Shown here: positions 55,127-63,606 of the stretch, one piece after another
Numbering within the stretch: the first letter of the stretch is position 1
Layout: each line of letters begins with the position of its first letter
NCBI RefSeq assembly: GCF_012952295.1
Contig: NZ_JABBCH010000009.1
Span: 107,677-171,676 of the forward strand
Direction of reading: 5' to 3'
DNA from: Crystallibacter degradans
Lineage (GTDB): Bacteria; Actinomycetota; Actinomycetes; Actinomycetales; Micrococcaceae
Length of the DNA stretch: 64,000 bases
Program-made: the position numbers and the translations under genes
The notes under the pieces: generated by a model
Databases searched by the model: none
Seen by the model: only the letters and a program-made list of their open reading frames with translations
What the model was told of the DNA's origin: nothing

Positions 55127-55867
55127 ATGGCGAAAGCACCAGCATCGGAGCAGTTGCGGCTGCTTGACCTCCAGGCACTGGACAGCAAGGTAACCCAGCT
55201 GGACCGCCGCAGCGCCACCGTTGCCAAGAACGCGGACATCGATGCCCTGCTGGAGAAGCTGGCCACTGCCGATTCGGAACTTGTCACGATCAACACCGAG
55301 GTTGGTGACACGCAGCGCGAACTCCAGCGGGCCGAGACGGACGTCGAAATGGTCCAGACGCGGATCGACCGGGACCAGAAGCGGCTGGACAGCGGATCCG
55401 GATCACCCAAGGATCTCTCCGCCCTGCAGAGCGAACTCGTGTCGCTGAACAAGCGGCGTTCGGATCTTGAAGACGTCGAACTTGAGGTGATGGAGCGGCT
55501 CGAGGCCGTCCGGGTACGGCAGGCCGACCACCAGAAGTCCCATGATTCCCTGCGGGAGGAACTGGCCGCACTGGAGAAGACCCGGGACGAAGACCTGGCC
55601 GCCATCGCAGCCGAGCGCGCATCCGTCGCGGCGGAGCGCGCCGAGCTGGCGGGCACATTCGAGCCGGCCTTGCTGGCGCTCTACGAGAAGACCCGCGCCC
55701 AGCGGGGCGTGGGCGCAGCCAGGCTCTTCCACGGGAAGTCGGAAGGTTCCGGCATGCAGCTCAGCCCGGGCGACCTGGCAGACATCAAGAAGGCCGCCGA
55801 GGACGACATCGTCTTCTGCCCCGACTCCGGCTGCATCCTGGTCCGCTCCACTGAATGGGCCAGCTGA
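55127..55867 (+). CDS. Coiled-coil protein with degenerate C4 zinc ribbon
   Basis: A 246-residue protein: long coiled coil (about 10-180, Glu/Leu/Arg heptads) followed by a C-terminal ribbon. Typical family members carry two CxxC knuckles there; here the first is lost (HGKSEGSGM) and the second reads FCPDSGCILV, so zinc binding by four cysteines is not possible. ATG at 55127 has CGGAGGA at good spacing. Family members next to NIF3 genes have no fixed function. Confidence 0.85.
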   Translation: MAKAPASEQLRLLDLQALDSKVTQLDRRSATVAKNADIDALLEKLATADSELVTINTEVGDTQRELQRAETDVEMVQTRIDRDQKRLDSGSGSPKDLSALQSELVSLNKRRSDLEDVELEVMERLEAVRVRQADHQKSHDSLREELAALEKTRDEDLAAIAAERASVAAERAELAGTFEPALLALYEKTRAQRGVGAARLFHGKSEGSGMQLSPGDLADIKKAAEDDIVFCPDSGCILVRSTEWAS

Positions 55868-55901
55868 ACCGGCAGGATCCTAACTAAGCCGGCAGGGCCA
55901 G

Positions 55902-56666
55902 CTAACCCGGCAGGATGATGTTCAGTGCGTGCGGCTTGCGCGCGGTTCCTGCCACCAGTTCCGCCTGCCATTTCTCCTGCGCGGCCTTGAGCAGGTTGGT
56001 CGGGGTCTCCGGCGCCTTGCCCCGGCGGGTGAGCAAATGGCGGGCGAGCTCGCCGCGGGTGTGCTTGGCAAAGTGCGAGACAACGGTCCGCTTGCCGTTG
56101 CGCTCTTGGAAAACGTTGACCACTACCGTCCTGTCCGCGGCCGGCGACCACGCTGCGGCATAGCTGCTGGATCGGCAGTCCACCAGCAGGTGCCCGTCCG
56201 CATGCGCGTCCAGCGCCGCGGGCAGCTGCTTCTTCCAGTAACTGGCGAGCTTCCCTGTTTCGGGCAGGCCCACCGACATGGAGAGCCGGTACGCGGGAAT
56301 GAAGTCCGGGAATCCGATGGCTCCCCACAAGGCGGAGACAATAACGACGGCGGCATCAGCCTTGCGCTTTTGCGCCGCGGTCATGGTGCGGTAGCCCAGG
56401 GCGTCGTAAAGGACGCCTGAATAAACGGTGTGGGCGGCGGCGGACGGTTCGTCGTGCAGGCGCGTGTTGCGTTCCACTTCGGCGGCCAGCGACGCGCCGA
56501 CGCCGAGGCTGGCCAGGGCATCCGGTTGCGAACTGACGTGGGCCAAGGCGTTCAGGACTTCTTCGCGGGCTGGATTCAGCTCCGGAAAATGCAGTTCCGA
56601 GAGTTCAAACGGATGGCCCTTGGCGGCAGCGGTTTTACCTTCGGAGGGAGGAAGCAGAATCAGCAC
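55902..56666 (-). CDS. yaaA: YaaA peroxide-stress protein
   Basis: A 254-residue YaaA/DUF328 protein that in E. coli limits intracellular free iron and DNA damage during peroxide stress. Start MLILLPPSEGKTA is diagnostic, with YSGVLYDALGY and VSALWGAIGFPDFIPAYRL later. GTG start at 56666. Convergent with the coiled-coil gene; no operon partner. Confidence 0.93.
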   Translation of the reverse strand: MLILLPPSEGKTAAAKGHPFELSELHFPELNPAREEVLNALAHVSSQPDALASLGVGASLAAEVERNTRLHDEPSAAAHTVYSGVLYDALGYRTMTAAQKRKADAAVVIVSALWGAIGFPDFIPAYRLSMSVGLPETGKLASYWKKQLPAALDAHADGHLLVDCRSSSYAAAWSPAADRTVVVNVFQERNGKRTVVSHFAKHTRGELARHLLTRRGKAPETPTNLLKAAQEKWQAELVAGTARKPHALNIILPG

Positions 56667-56734
56667 CCTACGAGCTTACAGATTCCGCCGATGCCCGGCA
56701 GTCCGGTGGTGCCGCGGCCTGTATCCTTGGAACT

Positions 56735-57125
56735 GGATGGGTTGGCTGGGCGATCGCGTTGGCAGGTGCAAACCTGCTGCCGAGGAAAGTCCGGGCTCCG
56801 CAGAGCAGAGTGGTGGGTAACGCCCACTCGGGGTGACCCGCAGGCCAGTGCCACAGAAAACAAACCGCCAGGACCGCCCATGGGCGGGATCTGGTAAGGG
56901 TGAAAAGGTGGTGTAAGAGACCACCAGTGTCCCGGGTGACCGGGAGAGCTAGGTAAACCCCACTCGGAGCAAGGCCATACAGGGTACGTTCGAGGGCTGC
57001 TCGCCCGAGTGCCCGGGTAGGCCGCTTGAGGGCATCGGCAACGGTGCCCCTAGATGGATGATTGCCACCCGGCGGCGGGCAACTGCCGCCGGCGACAGAA
57101 CCCGGCTTAAAGGCCAACCCATCCC
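56735..57125 (+). ncRNA. rnpB: RNase P RNA (type A)
   Basis: Conserved blocks occur in order: GAGGAAAGTCCGGGCT near the 5' end, ACAGAAAACAAACCGCC, GGTAAGGGTGAAAAGGTGG, AGCAAGGCCATACAGG, and GACAGAACCCGGCTTA near the 3' end. GGATGGGTTGGC at the start pairs with GGCCAACCCATCC at the end (P1). About 390 nt, normal for actinobacterial type A RNA, the catalytic part of tRNA 5' processing. Exact ends are estimated from the P1 stem. Confidence 0.96.
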
Positions 57126-57188
57126 ACATCCTGCATCTTCTGTGATGGCGTATGGATCCCATCCTCAATAGATTGCTAGTATTTCCCA

Positions 57189-58211
57189 ATGCTCAGCACC
57201 AGCAGCCCGCGCGACTATCGCATTGACACGGCCAAAGGCATCCTGATCTGCCTTGTAGTGCTAGGTCATTTTCTTGAGGCAGGCGGCTCCTGGAGAGCCG
57301 ACACGACACGGCTCCCACTGACAGCTATCTACATGTTTCACATGCCGGCGTTTGTTTTTCTCGCCGGCGTTACAGCAAAGACAACCCATCTCGGACGACG
57401 GCTTGGAACCTTCGCCGTGATCCTCGCGACGTTTCAAGCGCTCTATTTTGTCGCTGCAGAATTGCTTCAAATCGACCGTAATTTTTCAGTTGCCACTCCG
57501 TTTTGGATCCTCTGGTTCTTACTCGCGATGTTCTGGTGGCTACTGCTGCTGCCGGTAATCCGCACGTTCCCCAAAACAACTGCGGCCCTGTCAGTCTTGG
57601 TCAGTGCGGTCATCGGGGTTATTGATGCGGTGGGTTACCCATTGTCACTTTCCCGGACTTTGATATTCCTGCCCTTCTTCGTCTTGGGGGCGACCTATGG
57701 AAAGGAGATATTGGGTGCAGTATCCGCGCTTTCCGCCATCTGGAAGTCAGCAGCTGTATTTCTAGCTGTAGCCGTCTGGTTGTTTTTGTATCGGGTGGAT
57801 CTGAGTCAAAAATGGCTCTATGGAAGCTTCGGCTTCGACGATCTCGGCGTTACTCACGGCCAGGGAATACTTGTGCGAGTCGGCCTTTTTGTTGTTGCCG
57901 CCTTTGTCACAATGACATTCATCTCGCTGATGCCAAAACGAGATGGGATTCTGGCCAGGACCGGACGGCATAGTCTGGCCGTTTTCGCTTTGCACGGCTT
58001 AGTTGTTCTGGCACTCACACCTGTAATGCCATGGTTCCTCCAAGAAGCTGGAAGTATCTCTGCCCTTGCAGCGTGCACAATCTTGACCGCTATCACGGTG
58101 CTGGTTCTTGCGCTTCGACCATTCGAATTAGCTATTCGTAGATTTTCATCAACGATCGTCGAAGGGTATACGGGATTGTGCCGAGAGCGAGATTCGGCCT
58201 CTGCACGCTAG
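57189..58211 (+). CDS. Acyltransferase-3-family membrane protein
   Basis: A 340-residue integral membrane protein with about 10 hydrophobic segments. The N-terminal RIDTAKGILICLVVLGHF carries the family's conserved His (GHF) and Asp/Lys, and HMPAFVFLAG is the usual second block. Such proteins O-acetylate cell-surface sugars or polymers. Codon use is visibly more AT-rich than its neighbours (many T-ending codons), suggesting acquisition or weak selection. Close to a wall-teichoic-type glycosyltransferase gene 2 kb downstream. Confidence 0.88.
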   Translation: MLSTSSPRDYRIDTAKGILICLVVLGHFLEAGGSWRADTTRLPLTAIYMFHMPAFVFLAGVTAKTTHLGRRLGTFAVILATFQALYFVAAELLQIDRNFSVATPFWILWFLLAMFWWLLLLPVIRTFPKTTAALSVLVSAVIGVIDAVGYPLSLSRTLIFLPFFVLGATYGKEILGAVSALSAIWKSAAVFLAVAVWLFLYRVDLSQKWLYGSFGFDDLGVTHGQGILVRVGLFVVAAFVTMTFISLMPKRDGILARTGRHSLAVFALHGLVVLALTPVMPWFLQEAGSISALAACTILTAITVLVLALRPFELAIRRFSSTIVEGYTGLCRERDSASAR

Positions 58212-58446
58212 CAACGACCGTATCGACTCTGAGTGCTTGTGAGTGACTTCACACGTATCTGGAACCAGTGCCCCTCCGGAGTCTCTAGAATAGATATGGG
58301 CATAGTCCTCAACACAGCTGCCGGCTACGGCGGGTGTGTGCTCTGCACGAAGTAGACGGATCTTCGTTGCAGGCGTCGCCGTGGATTGCGCGGCGAGTTC
58401 CAACCGGTCTCGAGGGAGAGTCCGGCTGATGTAGGAAGGTAATTCT

Positions 58447-59922
58447 GTGAACCAGAAGTCAGAAGCGGCCCTGGATACGTGGATCAATCGCGAGGCACTT
58501 GCCGAAACGATGATTCCGCTGATCGGGCGCCTGTACCGCGAGAACAACGTGGTCACATCCATCCACGGACGAAGCCTGATCAACCAGTCCGTAGTTGGCA
58601 TCCTCAAGGCCCATCGGTTTGCCCGGCAGATCGATGACGTTGAACTGCCGCTGGAAGAGACTTTCCCAGTGCTTCAGGCCCTGACCGAGCTGGACCTCGG
58701 TGCCGGCTCTGTCGATCTGGCCCGCCTGCTGGTCAAGTTCAAGACCGAAGCCGCCGGCAGCGAATTGAAGGACTTCCTGCGGGAAGAGCTGGCCGAGATC
58801 GTCGGTAAGCGCGGAGCGGACGCCCGCGTCAGCACCGACGTCGTTCTTTACGGTTTCGGCCGCATCGGCCGTCTCCTGGCCCGGATCATGATCGGCCACT
58901 CGGGCGGCGGCCACGGCCTGCGCCTGCGCGCCATCGTGGTCCGCAAGGGATCCGAAAATGACCTCGTCAAGCGCGCAAGCCTGCTGCGCCGCGACTCCGT
59001 CCACGGCCCGTTCGAGGGGACAATCTCCGTGGACGAGGAGCACAACACCATCCTCGCCAACGGCACGCTGATCAACGTGATCTACTCCAACGATCCGTCC
59101 ACGGTTGACTACACCGCCTACGGCATCAACGACGCCATTGTCGTGGACAACACCGGCCGCTGGCGCGATGAAGAGGGCCTGTCGCAGCACCTGAAGAGCA
59201 AGGGTGTTTCCCGCGTTGTGCTGACGGCGCCGGGCAAGGGCGGTCTGAAGAACATCGTCCACGGTGTCAACCACAAGGACATCACCTCCGACGACAAGAT
59301 CGTCACCGCCGCGTCCTGCACCACCAACGCCATTACCCCGGTCCTGAAGGCCATCAATGATAAGTACGGCGTGGTCCACGGCCATGTGGAGACGGTCCAC
59401 TCGTTTACGAACGACCAGAACCTGATCGATAACTTCCATAAGGGTGAGCGCCGCGGCCGTGCCGCTTCGCTGAACATGGTGATCACCGAGACCGGTGCCG
59501 CCAAGGCAGTCGCCAAGGCCCTGCCCGAACTCGAAGGCAAGCTGACGGGCAACGCCATCCGCGTTCCTACCCCGAACGTCTCGATGGCCATCCTGAACCT
59601 GAACCTGGAAAAGGATGCCAACAAGGAAGAACTGAACACCTACCTTCGCGGTATGTCGCTGGATTCCGAACTGCACAAGCAGATCGACTACATCGACTCT
59701 CCCGAAGTTGTTTCGAGCGACTTCGTGGGTTCTCGCCGCGCCGGCATTGTCGATGGCCTCGCAACCATCGCGAACGGCAAGAACGCCGTCCTCTACGTCT
59801 GGTATGACAACGAATTCGGCTACAGCTGCCAGGTCATCCGCGTTCTGGAAGAAATGGCCGGAGTGCACCCGATGCTGTTCCCGGTTGTTGCCAAGGAACC
59901 CGTGGTTGAGGCGATCAGCTGA
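58447..59922 (+). CDS. gap: Glyceraldehyde-3-phosphate dehydrogenase, long form
   Basis: A 491-residue GAPDH with an N-terminal extension of about 125 residues before the Rossmann motif YGFGRIGRLLARIM. Catalytic Cys291 in ASCTTNA, and the family-conserved WYDNEFGY near the C-terminus, are intact. This extended GapB-like type is known in Corynebacterium and Arthrobacter and is usually assigned to gluconeogenesis (inference for this strain). GTG at 58447 with GGAAGG upstream. Followed by a strong terminator. Confidence 0.93.
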   Translation: MNQKSEAALDTWINREALAETMIPLIGRLYRENNVVTSIHGRSLINQSVVGILKAHRFARQIDDVELPLEETFPVLQALTELDLGAGSVDLARLLVKFKTEAAGSELKDFLREELAEIVGKRGADARVSTDVVLYGFGRIGRLLARIMIGHSGGGHGLRLRAIVVRKGSENDLVKRASLLRRDSVHGPFEGTISVDEEHNTILANGTLINVIYSNDPSTVDYTAYGINDAIVVDNTGRWRDEEGLSQHLKSKGVSRVVLTAPGKGGLKNIVHGVNHKDITSDDKIVTAASCTTNAITPVLKAINDKYGVVHGHVETVHSFTNDQNLIDNFHKGERRGRAASLNMVITETGAAKAVAKALPELEGKLTGNAIRVPTPNVSMAILNLNLEKDANKEELNTYLRGMSLDSELHKQIDYIDSPEVVSSDFVGSRRAGIVDGLATIANGKNAVLYVWYDNEFGYSCQVIRVLEEMAGVHPMLFPVVAKEPVVEAIS

Positions 59923-59943
59923 CCTGACGGAATCTTGGTCGAT

Positions 59944-59982
59944 CGAGAGGCCGGCGGCGTTTTATACGCCGCCGGCCTCTCG
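59944..59982 (+). terminator. Terminator of gap
   Basis: Perfect 17-bp stem (59944-59960 and 59966-59982, core GAGGCCGGCGGCG) with a TTTAT loop, 22 bases after the gap stop. Confidence 0.82.
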
Positions 59983-60043
59983 GCATTTGCGGCATGCGGG
60001 TAACAGCTATGGCTTTTGCCAGGGGGCCTCCTAGAATGGGCCC

Positions 60044-60253
60044 ATGACTGAAAAGACAGAGTTGTCGAGGTGGGAACAGGCGCAGGCCAACTACAAGGAG
60101 GCCCAGCGCTTGCTTAAAGAGGCGCAGTCGGCTTTCGCGCGCGGAGATGTCCAACAGAAGCGCGTTGACGAGCTGACCCGGTTGAAGGACATCGCCGAGG
60201 AAGACTATCTACGGTGCGAGAAGGAGCATCGGTCAGGATTGACGGACTCCTGA
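60044..60253 (+). CDS. Small unknown coiled-coil protein
   Basis: A 69-residue, highly charged helix-forming protein (MTEKTELSRWEQAQANYKEAQ...), with no membrane segment or family. Its stop is one base before the TTG of the glycosyltransferase gene, so the two are probably translated together. The ATG lacks a strong Shine-Dalgarno. Confidence 0.6.
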   Translation: MTEKTELSRWEQAQANYKEAQRLLKEAQSAFARGDVQQKRVDELTRLKDIAEEDYLRCEKEHRSGLTDS

Positions 60254-60254
60254 T

Positions 60255-61724
60255 TTGAGGCTTCACGATAAGTTCCGTGCCGTTAAGCGCAGACTCAAGC
60301 GGGTCGTAGTTAAGAACCAAGGTCCGCGCGTTCCGGCGGGGGACAGCGGCCCAAGCGCCAGTGCCGCGACGGCGAAGGTGGCCGTGGTAATACCGGTCTA
60401 CAACACGATGCCGTATCTGGCTGACTTGCTCGACTCCCTGGCAGCGCAGGATCTGGATCCAGCATTGTTCGAGATCGTCGCTGTCGATGACGGCTCCACG
60501 GACATGAGCGGGGAAGTGCTTGATGCCTTCGCTGCTGCCCACTCCAACATCCGTGTGATCCATCAAGAGAACAGCGGCTGGCCGGGTAAACCGCGCAACG
60601 TCGGCATCGCGGCGAGCCAGGCTCCCTATATCTTCTTTTGCGACGCCGATGACCTACTGGGGCCCGAAGCCTTGCGTCGCATGGTGGATTATGCCTTGGC
60701 TAATGACGTGGATCTTTTGGTGCCGCGTATGGTGGGGCTCGGCGGCAGAGGCGTCCAATCAGGACTATTCCGAGAGACCTACCTGGACGTTGACCTGAGG
60801 AAAATTCTTGGTACACTCTCGCCCCAGAAGATGTTCCGTCGGAGCATGCTGGACCGGCACGGCATCAGATTTCCCGAAGGGATGGTCAGGCTCGAAGACG
60901 GCCTGGTGTTGGCGCGATGCTATCTGGTTTCAGAGCGGACCTCCCTGCTCGCGGACTACGACTATTACTACCTTAGGACGAGGGACGACGGCGCAAATAT
61001 CAGTTCGCAACGGACCAGTCCGGAGAGTTACACCCGCTCCGTTAGCGAGATAGCGAGGATCCTCACGGAAGGTGACTCCAATGCAGAGCGGGCCGGCCTC
61101 TTGGTGCTGGACCTATACCGGCGCAAGTGCCTGAGGTTCTATGCGCCGGACCGTTTTCGCAAGATCAACCGCCGGCAGGCGAGGCGCTGGATGTCCGAAC
61201 ACGCTAAGTTCGCGCAGCGCTACATTTCCCCGGCACTGGAAGAACAGTTGTCCTTCCCCCATCGGCAGAGATCTGCGCTTGTACGCGCCGGCGACCTGGA
61301 CGGGCTGCGAAGACTGGCTGCTGCCGAACCGTTTGTCCAAGCCAAGGCAAGGGCTGTAAGCGTCTTATGGGAATCGGATCAGATGAGCATGGAAGTGGCG
61401 CTGGCGCCAGCCGGAGAACTGGACAGCTTGGAACTTGTGGTCCGCGGCCGCGCATCCAATAAGTGCAGCACCCAGCGGTTCGATCCTCTTCCAGCTGAAC
61501 CCGGCAAGTACTTCGCCAAGCTGGATTGCGCGTCTTTGGCAGGTTTCGGCCCCGTGATCGTAGATCTTTACGCTCGGGCAACGAAAGACGGATTCACCGG
61601 CTTGGAACATCGTGTCGCCGTGGACACAAGCCTCCCGCTGCCAGCCCCGGCGAGCGATGTACGCACCTACGCCACGGTCAACGGCAAGCTGAGCGTTGAC
61701 ATGCGGACCAAGCAACCGAGCTAG
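60255..61724 (+). CDS. GT2 glycosyltransferase resembling TarS/TarP teichoic-acid enzymes
   Basis: A 489-residue cytoplasmic GT-A transferase. The basic N-terminus (1-20) is followed by VAVVIPVYN (42-50), VDDGST (77-82), ENSGWPGKPRNVG and the DXD-type FFCDADD (127-133). The order GKPRNV, GxGGRGV, FRET, LSPQKMFRRSML and RLEDGLVL closely recalls Staphylococcus TarS, which adds GlcNAc to wall teichoic acid; a beta-sandwich-like C-terminus (about 365-480) follows. The TTG at 60255 is next to the preceding stop. Substrate in this organism is inferred, not proven. Confidence 0.82.
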   Translation: MRLHDKFRAVKRRLKRVVVKNQGPRVPAGDSGPSASAATAKVAVVIPVYNTMPYLADLLDSLAAQDLDPALFEIVAVDDGSTDMSGEVLDAFAAAHSNIRVIHQENSGWPGKPRNVGIAASQAPYIFFCDADDLLGPEALRRMVDYALANDVDLLVPRMVGLGGRGVQSGLFRETYLDVDLRKILGTLSPQKMFRRSMLDRHGIRFPEGMVRLEDGLVLARCYLVSERTSLLADYDYYYLRTRDDGANISSQRTSPESYTRSVSEIARILTEGDSNAERAGLLVLDLYRRKCLRFYAPDRFRKINRRQARRWMSEHAKFAQRYISPALEEQLSFPHRQRSALVRAGDLDGLRRLAAAEPFVQAKARAVSVLWESDQMSMEVALAPAGELDSLELVVRGRASNKCSTQRFDPLPAEPGKYFAKLDCASLAGFGPVIVDLYARATKDGFTGLEHRVAVDTSLPLPAPASDVRTYATVNGKLSVDMRTKQPS

Positions 61725-61751
61725 CGAGAAGGGGCCGTAAGGTCTGCTGGA

Positions 61752-62324
61752 TCAGTGGCCGAACGGATCCGGGTCCACGCCCGGCATCCAGGTCAGTCCT
61801 TCTTGGGCCCAGCCCTGGTTTTTGATGTGCTTGCGCGCGCGCCGGCCCCAGCGGTCATTGAGCCGATCGATGTACAGCTTGCCGTCGAGATGGTCGTATT
61901 CATGCTGCATGACGCGGGCGAACCAGCCGGTGGCTTCGAAGTCCACCGGCTGTCCGTCGACGTCGAACCCCTGGACTCTGGCCCATTCCGCGCGTTTGAG
62001 CGGGTAGCTCAGGCCAGGCACGGACAGGCAGCCTTCAACTTCCTCCTCGGGGTCCGGGTCGGCGCCGGATATCTTCGAGAGCGTCAGAGACGGATTGATC
62101 AGCACGCCGCGCGGCGGTACGCCGTCGTCGTTGGCGAAGTCGTAGGTGAACAGGCGCAGGCCGACACCGATCTGCGGCGCCGCCAGTCCCACGCCGTGGG
62201 CCTCGTCCATCGTCTCGTACATATCCTCGACGAGAGCGCGGAGGTCGTCGTCGAACTCGGTAACGGCGGCGGCGCGACGGTGCAGGACAGGTTCACCGGT
62301 GATGGTGACTGGACGGACGGGCAT
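61752..62324 (-). CDS. def: Peptide deformylase
   Basis: A 190-residue metalloenzyme that removes formyl from nascent N-termini. Three motifs are intact: GVGLAAPQIG (44-53), EGCLSVP with Cys99, and QHEYDHLDG with His141, Glu142 and His145. ATG at 62324 is set by the family start and by GAGGAGAAGC right before it; that Shine-Dalgarno is part of a tandem duplication. A longer frame to 62402 reads the duplicated leader as ALRTFALRRS and is not supported. Confidence 0.95.
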   Translation of the reverse strand: MPVRPVTITGEPVLHRRAAAVTEFDDDLRALVEDMYETMDEAHGVGLAAPQIGVGLRLFTYDFANDDGVPPRGVLINPSLTLSKISGADPDPEEEVEGCLSVPGLSYPLKRAEWARVQGFDVDGQPVDFEATGWFARVMQHEYDHLDGKLYIDRLNDRWGRRARKHIKNQGWAQEGLTWMPGVDPDPFGH

Positions 62325-62329
62325 GCTTC

Positions 62330-62359
62330 TCCTCAATGCGAAAGTCCTCAGTGCGAAAG
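62330..62359 (-). repeat. 15-bp tandem duplication that doubles the def Shine-Dalgarno
   Basis: Units 62330-62344 and 62345-62359 are adjacent and match at 14 of 15 positions. On the minus strand each contains GAGGA, so the def mRNA has two candidate ribosome-binding sites 15 bases apart, the nearer one well spaced from the ATG at 62324. Confidence 0.85.
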
Positions 62360-62506
62360 CTTGAAATGCTAGTTGGCGGTGTCCCGGCCGGCGCCTTCGC
62401 ACAATGATCTCACTGGTGCCGCCGAAGATCGTGAGCAGGCGTGCGGCCAGGTAAGGCTGGGCGACAGGGTATTCCGCTGACTGCCGGGCTTGACCGGCTG
62501 AACATG

Positions 62507-62544
62507 AAGAAAGCCGCCTGGATCATCTCCAAGACGGCTTTCTT
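62507..62544 (-). terminator. Terminator of tRNA-His
   Basis: AAGAAAGCCG (62507-62516) pairs with CGGCTTTCTT (62535-62544) on an 18-base loop. On the minus strand the stem ends in CGGCTTTCTT, 37 bases past the tRNA. Confidence 0.7.
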
Positions 62545-62580
62545 GCGAAGCTACCGGTGTCAGCCACCAGCCTCATTCGG

Positions 62581-62654
62581 GGTGAGTAACGGGGCTTGAA
62601 CCCGCGACCTCCTGGACCACAACCAGGCGCTCTGCCAGCTGAGCTATACCCACC
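62581..62654 (-). tRNA. tRNA-His (anticodon GUG)
   Basis: Minus-strand cloverleaf: acceptor GTGGGTA with TACTCAC, the extra G at position -1 opposite discriminator C73 that marks tRNA-His, D-arm GCTC/GAGC, anticodon stem CCTGG/CCAGG around TTGTGGT (anticodon GTG), and T-arm GCGGG-TTCAAGC-CCCGT. CCA is not encoded. Its position beside orn is common in actinobacteria. Confidence 0.95.
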
Positions 62655-62827
62655 ATATGCCTCTTTGTTCCTCCCGGCAGATCCCACTCTAGCGGTTCCT
62701 GCCGGTCTTCAACCACAAAAGGCAACGCAGATAAGTCTACATGCTTTCCGGGGTGCTTTTGACAGTCTTTCGCCATTTTGGCCTGAATCGACCAAAATGT
62801 GGTGCAGCTAACATCGCCGGGGTGGGA

Positions 62828-63442
62828 TCAGAGCACTGCCGTTTGGGTGACCTCGGCAGCGATCTTCTTGGCGGTTGCCGAATCGGGCCCGGGGGAGGGG
62901 ACGAAGACTGCCTGGCGGTAGTAGCGCAGCTCGTTGATCGAGTCCTTGATGTCTCCGAGGGCCCGGTGGCCGCCGCTCTTGGCCGGCGACTGGAAGTAAG
63001 CGCGTGTGAACCACCGGCGCGACAGTTCCTTGATCGTGGAGACGTCGATGATCCGGTAGTGGAGGAAATCGATGACCTTCGGCATGTCCCTGGCCAGGAA
63101 GTTGCGGTCCGTGCCTACCGAGTTCCCGGCGAGCTGTGCCTTGCGGGGCTCCGGAACCCAAGCGGTGATGTACTCCATGACTATCTCTTCCGCCTCGGCC
63201 ATGGTCATGCCATGCGGCAGTTCATCGAGCAGCTTGGAAGTAGTGTGCATTTCCCGGACAAAGTCATTCATCTGGGTAAGGGACTCATCGGAGGGCTTGA
63301 TGACCACGTCCACTCCGTCCCCGAGCACGTTCAGCTCCGAGTCGGTAACCAGCACTGCCACCTCGATGAGCGCATCTGCCTCGAGGTCCAGTCCGGTCAT
63401 TTCGCAATCGATCCAGACAATATGTTCATTAGAGATAGGCAC
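62828..63442 (-). CDS. orn: Oligoribonuclease
   Basis: A 204-residue DEDDh 3'-5' exoribonuclease that degrades 2-5 nt RNAs and pGpG to mononucleotides. Exo I WIDCEMTGLD carries Asp12 and Glu14; Exo II is GNSVGTDRNFL; Exo III is SGGHRALGDIKDSI with the catalytic His and Asp. GTG start at 63442 fits the PISNEHIVWID start. No partner genes other than tRNA-His downstream. Confidence 0.95.
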   Translation of the reverse strand: MPISNEHIVWIDCEMTGLDLEADALIEVAVLVTDSELNVLGDGVDVVIKPSDESLTQMNDFVREMHTTSKLLDELPHGMTMAEAEEIVMEYITAWVPEPRKAQLAGNSVGTDRNFLARDMPKVIDFLHYRIIDVSTIKELSRRWFTRAYFQSPAKSGGHRALGDIKDSINELRYYRQAVFVPSPGPDSATAKKIAAEVTQTAVL

Positions 63443-63549
63443 CGCTCAAATGTACCGCGTCGGCAGCGGCGCATGGCCGGACAGAACGAAGCCGCCGCTG
63501 CGGACCCTCCATCGAAACGTCTGGTCCGCGGTGTTAGTAACTAGTGTCA

Positions 63550-63578
63550 TTGATTATGGATTTTTATCCTCAAATAAT
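63550..63578 (+). promoter_or_regulatory. Candidate promoter in an AT-rich island
   Basis: TTGATT (63550-63555), exactly 17 bases, AATAAT (63573-63578): 4 of 6 and 5 of 6 to the sigma-70 consensus, in a locally AT-rich stretch. It precedes the ATG at 63607 by 28 bases, with a CGCT/AGCG hairpin between. Confidence 0.5.
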
Positions 63579-63606
63579 GTCTCACCTTCCCGCTAGCGTA
63601 AGCGTT

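Noticed and set aside
62774..62799. CATTTTGG/CCAAAATG stem downstream of orn
   Set aside because: Only 8 bp with no T-run; too weak to call a terminator.
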